Part shown: positions 1 to 5,978 of the stretch, one piece after another
How positions within the stretch are numbered: the first letter of the stretch is position 1
How the letters are laid out: every line of letters begins with the position of its first letter
DNA from: Bacillota bacterium
GTDB lineage: Bacteria > Bacillota > Clostridia > DSM-8532
Assembly (NCBI GenBank): GCA_023459915.1
Contig: JAEWSN010000092.1
Coordinates: forward strand, 1 to 16,859
Length of the DNA: 16,859 nucleotides
Direction: 5' to 3'
Notes under the pieces: model-generated
What the model was told of the DNA's origin: nothing
What the model saw: the letters and a program-made list of their open reading frames with translations, nothing else
Database searches by the model: none
Program-made: the position numbers and the translations under genes

Positions 1-489
1 CGCGTCACCGGCTGTTCCCGCGCCAGCAGGAGTTCCCGCGCCTCCGGCTGTACTGGACCCATCCAGCACAGGCGCGTCCATGCTTTGGGCCATGTCCATG
101 GCGATCGCGCCAAGGATGCCTTCCTGCACATTTTCCATCTGCCGCAGCAGCGTCTTGGCCACATAGGCGTCCTGCAGCGCGTTCATGGCTTGCCGGGACA
201 CCTGCGGCGCATAAATGGTGAACACCGTGCTGAGCATGGCAAACACCAGCACCACCACCAGCCGCGCCCGATAGGGCTTGAGGTAGCGGAGCAGCCGACG
301 GAGCGTTCCCTTGAAGTCCTTCGCCTTCTGGACAGGCATGCCCATGTGCGGGCCTCCGGGGCCACGGCCGGGACCACCGAATCCACCGCGGGGTGGACCG
401 CCGGCCGGCGGCGCACCGGAGCCGGCGGCGGGGCTTGTATGGGGTTGACCGGATTGTCCGGAAGGACGTTGTTCATTCCTGCTGCTCAT
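1..489 (-). CDS. Heterodimeric ABC exporter subunit B, N-terminal part (cut by window edge)
   Basis: The frame is open from an ATG at 489 down to base 1 (163 codons) and continues outside the window. The start has a strong GAGGAGG site 7 bases upstream and overlaps the preceding ABC gene's TGA as ATGA, which indicates translational coupling. Residues 1-50 are a Gly/Pro-rich cytoplasmic extension. After it come a KAKDFKGT segment and LLRYLKPY leading into the first membrane helix (LVVVLVFAMLSTVFTIYAP), which is typical of clostridial type-IV ABC exporter subunits. Residues around 140-163 are a low-complexity Gly/Ala/Thr stretch (GGAGTPAGAGTAGDA), probably in the loop between helices 1 and 2. 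Partner and family are inferred from this N-terminus and from the degenerate partner just upstream. The nucleotide-binding domain is not in the window, so I expect but cannot see a canonical Walker B Glu. The substrate is unknown, probably a drug or peptide. Confidence 0.85.
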   Translation of the reverse strand, partial: MSSRNEQRPSGQSGQPHTSPAAGSGAPPAGGPPRGGFGGPGRGPGGPHMGMPVQKAKDFKGTLRRLLRYLKPYRARLVVVLVFAMLSTVFTIYAPQVSRQAMNALQDAYVAKTLLRQMENVQEGILGAIAMDMAQSMDAPVLDGSSTAGGAGTPAGAGTAGDA

Positions 490-2213
490 GCGATTTCCTC
501 CTCGGACAACTGGGATTTTACAATTTCACGGTAAACGTCACAGGAAGCCAACAGTTCCCGATGGGTGCCCATGCCGGCCATTTCGCCTTCGTCCAACACA
601 ATGATTCTGTCCGCGTCCATCACGGTGCCCACCCGCTGTGCCACCAGAATCACGGTGGACTCGCGTGTTTCCGGTTTCAGCGCGGCCCGCAGGCGGGCGT
701 CGGTCCGGAAGTCCAGCGCGGAGAAGCTGTCGTCGAACACATAGATTTCCGGTTTTCGCACCAGCGCGCGGGCAATGGAAAGCCGCTGCTTCTGCCCGCC
801 GGAGACATTGGTGCCGCCCTGGGAAATGGCATGCCCGAACCCCCCGTCCATGCTCCCGATGAATTCCATGGCCTGCGCCACTTCAGCTGCGTGCCGCAGT
901 TCGTCATCGGTGGCCTCCGGCTTGCCCACACGCAGATTGGAGGCGATGGTGCCGGAAAACAGCACGGCCTTCTGGGGAACGAAGCCGATTTTTTGCCGCA
1001 GACAGTCTTGCGTCATGCTCCGGACATCCTGCCCGTCGATCAGCACGCTGCCTGCCTCCACGTCATAAAAACGGGGGATGAGATTCACCAGCGTGGACTT
1101 GCCCGAGCCGGTGGAACCGATGATGGCGGTGACCTCGCCGGGCTTCGCCTCAAAGCTGATGTTGCGCAGCGCCGACTGTTCCGCCCCGTGATACCGGAAG
1201 CTCACATTCCGGAACGCCACATGCCCGCGCTGCACGGCACAGGCCGCCTCCGTTGTCGGGTCCAGGATGCCGGGTTCCGTCTCCAGCACCTCATTCACAC
1301 GGGCCGCCGCAGCGGAGGCGCGCGGCACCATGATGAACAGCATGGACAGCATCAGCAGCGAAAACAGAATCTGCATGGCATACTGGGTGAACGCCATCAG
1401 CGAGCCGATTTGCATGTTTCCCTCATCGATGCGGATGATGCCGAACCACAGGATGGCGATTTGGGTGAGGTTCATGATGAGCATCAGCACCGGCATCAGA
1501 AACGCCATGATCTTGTTGACGCGGATGGCGTTGTCGGTCAGGTCCAGGTTGGCCTTGTCGAAGCGTTCCTGCTCATAACCGGCCCGGTTGAACGCGCGGA
1601 TGACCCGGATGCCGGTCAACTTTTCACGCAGCACCCGGTTGATGTTGTCCACCTTCACCTGCATGGCCTTGAACAGGGGAAACCCTTTCATGCCCACCAG
1701 CGCGATGGTGCCAATCAGCACCGGCATGGCCGCCACCAGCACCCAGGTCAGCCCCTTGTCTTCGGAATACGCGCGCACCACGCCGCCGATCATCATCATC
1801 GGCGCCATGACCATCATCCGCAGAATCATGATGGCCACCATCTGAATCTGCGTGATGTCGTTGGTGGTTCGTGTGATGAGGGTGGCGGTGCCGATGCGGT
1901 CGAACTCGTGCAGGGAGAACCCCTCGACGCGCCGGAAAATGCTGTTGCGGAGATCCCGGCCAAAACCCATTGCGGCCTTGGCGGAAAGGAACCCGGCAAT
2001 CACCGAAAACAGGGTGCCCACGCCGGCCACCAGCAGCATGCGGCCGCCGGTGCGCCAGATGAAATCGGTATCGCCCATCATGACCCCGTTGTTGATGATG
2101 TCGGACATCAGGCCCGGCAGGTACAGATCCGCCTGTGTCTGGAAGTAAACCAGCGCCAGAATGAAAACGATGGAAAGGGTGTAGGGCTTGAAGTATCTGA
2201 ATAACTTGATCAT
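486..2213 (-). CDS. Heterodimeric ABC exporter subunit A (degenerate ATP site)
   Basis: This is a full half-transporter of 575 residues: an N-terminal membrane domain (MIKLFRYFKPYTLSIVF onward, about 1-310) followed by an ATPase domain. Walker A is GSTGSGKST (366-374), the signature is VSGGQ (470-474), and Walker B ends FDD (494-495). Asp495 therefore stands where the catalytic Glu normally is, and the H-loop position is Gln526 (VAQR) instead of His. Both changes are known for the catalytically weak subunit of heterodimeric exporters such as TM287/288 and BmrCD. I chose ATG 2213 because GAGGAG lies 7 bases upstream; the open frame could begin five codons earlier at a TTG without a comparable site. 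It begins 11 bases after the MarR stop and ends overlapping the next ABC gene (ATGA), so MarR-A-B is one operon. The likely role is ATP-driven export across the cytoplasmic membrane, with substrate unknown. Confidence 0.93.
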   Translation of the reverse strand: MIKLFRYFKPYTLSIVFILALVYFQTQADLYLPGLMSDIINNGVMMGDTDFIWRTGGRMLLVAGVGTLFSVIAGFLSAKAAMGFGRDLRNSIFRRVEGFSLHEFDRIGTATLITRTTNDITQIQMVAIMILRMMVMAPMMMIGGVVRAYSEDKGLTWVLVAAMPVLIGTIALVGMKGFPLFKAMQVKVDNINRVLREKLTGIRVIRAFNRAGYEQERFDKANLDLTDNAIRVNKIMAFLMPVLMLIMNLTQIAILWFGIIRIDEGNMQIGSLMAFTQYAMQILFSLLMLSMLFIMVPRASAAAARVNEVLETEPGILDPTTEAACAVQRGHVAFRNVSFRYHGAEQSALRNISFEAKPGEVTAIIGSTGSGKSTLVNLIPRFYDVEAGSVLIDGQDVRSMTQDCLRQKIGFVPQKAVLFSGTIASNLRVGKPEATDDELRHAAEVAQAMEFIGSMDGGFGHAISQGGTNVSGGQKQRLSIARALVRKPEIYVFDDSFSALDFRTDARLRAALKPETRESTVILVAQRVGTVMDADRIIVLDEGEMAGMGTHRELLASCDVYREIVKSQLSEEEIA

Positions 2214-2224
2214 ACGATGTCTCC

Positions 2225-2818
2225 TCAACGATGATGTCTGCCGCGAACCGTCTTGTCGTCATGATCGCCCTTGCGATGGCATTTTTCATGGTGACCGCCA
2301 TGGTGATGCTTGGCCGCCTCCTCAAAGAACAGGAAAGACTTGTCCAGAATCCGCGTCAGGTGTGCCGCGTCTTCCAGACCAAGAAATGCCGTCAGCCCCT
2401 CAAACAAGTGCAGCATGTCCGCCTCGAACCTGTCGTGGCAGCGGCGCCCCTCCGCGGTGAGCACCACAAGCACGGAACGCCGGTCCTGCGGGTCCATGGT
2501 TCGCGTGACCCATCCCACCTTTTCGAGGTTGTTGATGAACTGCGTGACCGTGGGCGGCGCGATTTTCAACTGGTTGGCAATCTCGGAAATCCGGATGCCC
2601 TGCCCGGTTTCGATGTTGTACAGCGCCACGGCCGCCATGACGGACATCTCCGCCATTTTTCTGTGTCCGGCAGCCGGCTGCTTCATCACGTGCCGGAACC
2701 GATGGAACACCTCGTGGAGCTGGCGCGCCGCTTCCGTGGTCTGCTGTGTCACCTGGTTCGCGCACGGCGAGTCCGGTTCTGAACGCACCATGTTCTCTGC
2801 ATCTTGCTTTGATTTCAT
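2225..2818 (-). CDS. MarR-family transcriptional regulator with His-rich C-terminus
   Basis: The product is a winged-helix regulator of 197 residues. The recognition region is ISEIANQLKIAPPTVTQFINNLEKVGW (about 77-103), followed by the wing with the MarR hallmark DPQDRRSVLVVLT (109-121). I chose ATG 2818 because GGAG lies 6 bases upstream; the frame also extends to a TTG at 2860, which has no good ribosome site and falls inside the repeat array. The last 28 residues hold nine His and one Cys (KHHHGGHHEKCH...), a possible metal-binding tail. It is first in an operon with two ABC exporter subunits, so it probably represses its own operon and is released by a substrate of the exporter, as is usual for MarR genes in this context. 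Role of the His tail is unknown: metal sensing is only one possibility. Confidence 0.92.
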   Translation of the reverse strand: MKSKQDAENMVRSEPDSPCANQVTQQTTEAARQLHEVFHRFRHVMKQPAAGHRKMAEMSVMAAVALYNIETGQGIRISEIANQLKIAPPTVTQFINNLEKVGWVTRTMDPQDRRSVLVVLTAEGRRCHDRFEADMLHLFEGLTAFLGLEDAAHLTRILDKSFLFFEEAAKHHHGGHHEKCHRKGDHDDKTVRGRHHR

Positions 2819-2843
2819 TGTGTTCTCCGCATTCTTCCGGGAT

Positions 2844-2938
2844 AGGTCTGATTCGGACAATGGGTTCTGCGTCAGGCAGTGGGTTCTGATTCAGTCAATA
2901 GGTTCTGATTCAGTCAATAAGTTCTTACCAAGCCTAAT
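2844..2938. repeat. Five-unit 19-bp tandem repeat in the MarR leader
   Basis: Units are 2844-2862, 2863-2881, 2882-2900, 2901-2919 and 2920-2938. Units three and four are identical (GGTTCTGATTCAGTCAATA on the plus strand); unit one matches them at 14 of 19 positions, and the outer units are more decayed. Each good unit holds the imperfect 11-bp palindrome TGATTCAGTCA. On the minus strand the array lies between the inferred MarR transcription start (about 2962) and the MarR ATG (2818), so it would be in the 5' leader. It could be an array of protein-binding sites or an RNA element. The 19-bp period is not divisible by three, which argues against a coding repeat. Confidence 0.8.
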
Positions 2939-2971
2939 ATTTTGTCTGGCTAATATTTAGTATGCCTAATT
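2930..2971. promoter_or_regulatory. AT-rich candidate MarR operator
   Basis: An inverted repeat TTAG-TATGC-CTAA at 2957-2969 overlaps the last base of the -10 box and the inferred start site. Downstream on the minus strand the word ATTAG(G/C)C recurs three times, and AAATATTAG occurs twice with a 16-base period. This is where a MarR dimer would block transcription of its own operon. The inverted repeat is seen; its use by this MarR protein is inferred. Confidence 0.55.
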
Positions 2972-2998
2972 ATAAATCCGCAATGCACCGGGTGTCAA
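2969..2998 (-). promoter_or_regulatory. Consensus sigma-A/sigma-70 promoter for the MarR-ABC operon
   Basis: Reading the minus strand, TTGACA lies at 2998-2993 and TATAAT at 2974-2969, separated by 18 bases. Both hexamers match consensus perfectly. Transcription would start near 2962, leaving a leader of about 144 bases before the MarR ATG at 2818. The promoter sits directly behind the AraC gene's stop codon (3012), with no terminator between them. Confidence 0.85.
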
Positions 2999-3011
2999 TC
3001 ACAACAAGGAA

Positions 3012-4052
3012 TTATCCTTCCTGCTGCTGTCGCTTGTACTTGCCCGGCGGCAACCCGGTGACTTTCCGGAATGTCCGGATGAAGCTGGCATAGTCGTTGA
3101 ATCCCCCGGCTGCACAGGCATCCGTGACGTTCGCGCCTTGCAGCAGCGCTTCACGCGCCCGCTCCACACGCCGGTAGGTCACATAGGCGTGAAGCCCCAC
3201 CCCTGTGGTCTCCCGAAACAGCTTGCAAAGCGTGGAGCCGCTCATGAAGTGCGCCTGCGCCAATGCCTTGACAGAGAGGTCTCCCGCCAGATGTGCCTCG
3301 ATGTAGCCAAGCACAGGCTCAAGCCGGGAGGAAGCCACCGGCCGGGCCGGCATGTCGGCGGACGCGCCTTGGTGCACGCGGTTCACCAGCACCAGCAGTT
3401 CCATCAAAAGCGCCACGCGGAGCGCGGGTTCACGCGTCACCGTTTTGCGCGCCGCTGGTTCATGTGTCGCCGTGCCGCGCGTCGCAATGTTGCGCGCCGC
3501 AGGTTCATGTGTCGCCGTGCCGCGCGTCGCAATGTTGCGCGCCGCAGGTTCGCGCGTCACCATGTTGCCCGCCGCAGGTTCGCGCACCGGGTTGTCCCCT
3601 GTGCCGGGCTCGGCATACAGCGCCTCCATCCGCGCCAGCACATCATCGATCAGGCGCGCGGTCGCCTCATCCGGCGCCACCTTGTTGGCGACCCCGCGCG
3701 GCCGGTCATCGAAGCAGGCCAGCAAATCGGTGCCATAGCCGGAGAGATGGATGGCCAGCTCCCGCGGGAACCGAACCGCGATTTTTTCGTAGAACAGCGG
3801 CGTCCGAACCGACAGGTTGTGAAACTCATCGCTGCGAATCACGAAAAGCTGCCCCGGCGTCATGTCGTACATGCGGTTCTCAATGAAATAGTTCGCGTCT
3901 CCCGCCAAAAAGCGGTAGATCTCGTACAACGCGTGCCGGTGGCTTTTCCGACGCTCCATGTCGCCGTCGTCCGAAGTCCGCGGTTGGCGGCGGGTGTGCA
4001 CAAACTCCACCTGTGCGGCAAGATTTGTCAGTATGGGGTTGTTTCTGTCCAT
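3012..4052 (-). CDS. AraC-family regulator with cupin sensor domain and expanded linker
   Basis: The product has 346 residues. The N-terminal part (about 35-110) resembles the AraC cupin-type ligand domain: ALYEIYRFLAGDANYFIENR, then MTPGQLFVIRSDEFHNL. The C-terminal part (about 245-340) is a double helix-turn-helix, with SVKALAQAHFMSGSTLCKLFRE and the family ending GGFNDYASFIRTFRKVTGLPPGKYK. Between them, residues 156-212 are a repetitive REPAARNIATRGTATHEPAAR linker encoded by a 45-bp minisatellite. ATG 4052 is preceded by GGAGAGG 5 bases upstream. It is divergent from the exporter pair starting at 4215 and probably controls that pair; read-through into the MarR operon is also possible, because no terminator is visible after it. 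The ligand is unknown. Confidence 0.9.
   Translation of the reverse strand: MDRNNPILTNLAAQVEFVHTRRQPRTSDDGDMERRKSHRHALYEIYRFLAGDANYFIENRMYDMTPGQLFVIRSDEFHNLSVRTPLFYEKIAVRFPRELAIHLSGYGTDLLACFDDRPRGVANKVAPDEATARLIDDVLARMEALYAEPGTGDNPVREPAAGNMVTREPAARNIATRGTATHEPAARNIATRGTATHEPAARKTVTREPALRVALLMELLVLVNRVHQGASADMPARPVASSRLEPVLGYIEAHLAGDLSVKALAQAHFMSGSTLCKLFRETTGVGLHAYVTYRRVERAREALLQGANVTDACAAGGFNDYASFIRTFRKVTGLPPGKYKRQQQEG
3445..3585. repeat. In-frame 45-bp minisatellite inside the AraC gene
   Basis: Two nearly identical 45-bp units lie at 3445-3489 and 3490-3534, then a shortened 30-bp unit at 3535-3564 and a partial one from 3565. A decayed copy also lies before 3445 (around 3424-3444). On the minus strand each full unit encodes 15 residues, HEPAARNIATRGTAT. 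All length changes are multiples of three, so the frame is kept, and the repeat lies exactly in the linker between the sensor and DNA-binding domains. Confidence 0.9.
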
Positions 4053-4087
4053 CCCAGCCTCTCCGGGTCGGAACCCATTTGTATCAA

Positions 4088-4125
4088 TTGCAATAATTTC
4101 ACGCTCATTGGCAAAGAACTTGCAA
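4088..4125. promoter_or_regulatory. Spaced TTGCAA direct repeats in the divergent promoter region
   Basis: TTGCAATAATTT begins at 4088 and TTGCAAATATTT begins at 4120, in the same orientation and 32 bases apart, or about three helical turns. The related word TTGGCAAA lies between them at 4108. Direct repeats on one DNA face are typical of AraC-family sites, and these lie between the AraC gene and the exporter pair. The repeats are seen; binding is inferred. Confidence 0.4.
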
Positions 4126-4137
4126 ATATTTTATCAT
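4108..4137 (+). promoter_or_regulatory. Candidate promoter for the plus-strand exporter pair
   Basis: TTGGCA (4108-4113) and TATCAT (4132-4137) each match consensus at five of six positions and are 18 bases apart. They lie about 80 bases before the ABC gene ATG at 4215. The -35 box lies between the two TTGCAA repeats, and the second repeat falls inside the spacer, which would allow control by the divergent AraC protein. Confidence 0.5.
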
Positions 4138-4214
4138 ATACTGAAGATGAACGGCATTTTTCATTGCAGGCCGAAACCCGAACACCACCGTGTTCTGCAC
4201 CCATGGGAGGAAAC

Positions 4215-5978
4215 ATGGCCCGGTTCCGCATCGTGCTGGCATTCATCCGGCAACACAAACCAAGTTACATTTTTGGCATCCTGTGCATGCTGGCGGGTTC
4301 CTATGTCCAGACCCTGTTTCCCAACATCCTGGGAGACACCATCGACATCATGGGCGTCCGGGGATTCAGCAAGGACGCGGTCTGGCGCAACATCGGCTTC
4401 ATCATGGCCATCGCGTTGGCCACCTTCGGCTTCACCTTCCTGTGGCGCACGCTGGTCATCGGCAACGCGCGCAAGCTCGAATGCGATTTGCGGGCGAGCC
4501 TGTTCCGGCATTTTCTGAAGCTCTCCCCCTCGTTCTACCATCACCGGAAAACCGGAGACCTGCTGGCCTACGCCATCAACGACATCTCCGCCGTCCGGAT
4601 GACCTTTGGGCCCGCCACGGCCATGTCCGTCAATTCCCTGGTCATCATCGGCGCCTCGGTCGCCACCATGATCGCCACGGTGGATCGCCGGCTCACCCTG
4701 CTGGTGCTCATTCCCTTTCCGTTTGTCATCTGGGTCATGCTGCGCATCGGGCGGGAAGTGCGCCGCTCGTTCCTGAAGGTGCAGGAATCCTTTGCCGCCA
4801 TTTCCGGCAAAGTCAACGAGGGCATCCACGGGGTCCGGGTCATCAAGGCCTATGTGCAGGAGGAACCCACCCTCGCGGACTTCCGTACCACCAGTCAGGG
4901 GATGGTGGAGGCCTCGGTCAAGATGGTGTCCACCTCCTCGCTGCTCGGGCCCATCATTGAAGTCTGTTTCAGCCTCAGCTTTGCCATGAACCTCATTCTG
5001 GGCGGCCGCATGGTGCTCGACGGCACCATCACCGTCGGCGCGTTTGTGGCGTTCAATACCTACCTGGCCATGATCATCGCGCCCGTGCTGGGCATCGGGC
5101 GCATTGTGAACATCTTCCAGCGCGGCATCGCCTCCATGGACCGGCTCAACGAGGTGTTCCTGACCAATCCGGACATCACGGACAAGCCGGGGGCGGTATC
5201 CACACCTTTTGCCGGCGCCCTGAAAATCCGCGATCTGGACTTCCGCTACACCGGCGGAGATGACGCGGATGCGCCGCCCGCGCTGCGCATCGACCGGCTG
5301 GATGTGCCGGCCGGCAGCACGCTGGGCATCATCGGCACCACCGGCTGCGGCAAAACCACCCTGGCGAACCTGCTGCTGCGCACTTACGACACCACCGGGG
5401 GCACCATTCGAATCGACGGCCGGCCCATCACGGGCTACACACTCGAAGCCCTCCGCAACGGCATCGCCTATGTGTCGCAGGAACCCTTCCTGTTCTCGGC
5501 CAGCATCCGGGAGAACATCGCGTGCTTCCGGGAGGGATACACCGAAGCGGAAATCCTGCAGGCGGTCGATGACAGCAGCCTGCGCGAAACGATTGCCGAA
5601 ATGCCGCAGGGGCTCGACACCATGCTCGGAGAACGCGGGGTCAACCTCTCCGGCGGCCAGAAGCAGCGCGTGGCCATCGCGCGCGCCCTGATGCGCGACG
5701 CACCGCTGCTCATCCTCGACGACGCGCTCTCGGCCGTGGATACGGTCACGGAGGCGCACATCCTGGAGCGCCTGCGCCAACGGCGCCACGGCAAGACGAC
5801 AATGCTCATTTCGCACCGCATCTCCGCAGTCGCGCAAACAGACCAGATCCTGGTGCTCGACGCTGGTCGCGTCGCACAACTGGGAAATCACCAGCAGCTG
5901 CTGGCGGAAGGAGGGTTGTACCGTGCCATCTACGACGAACAGGAAGCGAGCCGGCATGACATCATCCGGGAAAACTGA
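4215..5978 (+). CDS. Heterodimeric ABC exporter subunit (degenerate ATP site), second pair
   Basis: This half-transporter of 587 residues has a membrane domain at about 1-310 (ARFRIVLAFIRQHKPSYIFGIL onward) and an ATPase domain. Walker A is GTTGCGKTT (374-382), the signature LSGGQ is intact (478-482), Walker B is ILDD with Asp503 in place of the catalytic Glu, and the H-loop is His534 (ISHR). Its own composite ATP site should therefore be weak, as in BmrC or TM287. I chose ATG 4215 because GGGAGG lies 4 bases before it; a nearby ATG at 4203 is less well placed. The frame continues upstream without a stop but has no family similarity there. The gene is divergent from AraC and overlaps its partner at the 3' end. 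It is a multidrug- or peptide-type exporter with unknown substrate. Confidence 0.93.
   Translation: MARFRIVLAFIRQHKPSYIFGILCMLAGSYVQTLFPNILGDTIDIMGVRGFSKDAVWRNIGFIMAIALATFGFTFLWRTLVIGNARKLECDLRASLFRHFLKLSPSFYHHRKTGDLLAYAINDISAVRMTFGPATAMSVNSLVIIGASVATMIATVDRRLTLLVLIPFPFVIWVMLRIGREVRRSFLKVQESFAAISGKVNEGIHGVRVIKAYVQEEPTLADFRTTSQGMVEASVKMVSTSSLLGPIIEVCFSLSFAMNLILGGRMVLDGTITVGAFVAFNTYLAMIIAPVLGIGRIVNIFQRGIASMDRLNEVFLTNPDITDKPGAVSTPFAGALKIRDLDFRYTGGDDADAPPALRIDRLDVPAGSTLGIIGTTGCGKTTLANLLLRTYDTTGGTIRIDGRPITGYTLEALRNGIAYVSQEPFLFSASIRENIACFREGYTEAEILQAVDDSSLRETIAEMPQGLDTMLGERGVNLSGGQKQRVAIARALMRDAPLLILDDALSAVDTVTEAHILERLRQRRHGKTTMLISHRISAVAQTDQILVLDAGRVAQLGNHQQLLAEGGLYRAIYDEQEASRHDIIREN
5906..5915 (+). 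promoter_or_regulatory. Ribosome binding site deciding the GTG start of the second exporter subunit
   Basis: GGAAGGAGGG lies 7 bases before GTG 5923, inside the end of the upstream ABC gene. The alternative ATG at 5956 has only a weaker AGGAAG about 9 bases upstream. The strong site favours the GTG, but the same bases also encode Glu-Gly-Gly-Leu in the upstream gene, so it could be partly chance. Confidence 0.6.

Noticed and set aside
393..2204. Long plus-strand open frame opposite the ABC exporter gene
   Set aside because: It is rich in His, Gln and Arg without domain character, and lies antisense to a clear ABC gene. GC-rich codon bias explains the missing stops. The same holds for 4161-5981 and 5962-7806 (minus) and 10923-12971 (minus).
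2861..2925. Leader peptides starting at TTG within the 19-bp repeats
   Set aside because: The short TTG frames end within about eight codons and have no ribosome sites; the repeat period shifts the frame each time.
2844..2938. CRISPR array
   Set aside because: Units are contiguous 19-bp repeats without unique spacers, and no cas gene is nearby.
3138..4214. Upstream extension of the exporter subunit frame before 4215
   Set aside because: The frame is open far upstream but runs antisense to the AraC gene, shows no ABC similarity there, and the strong ribosome site marks 4215.
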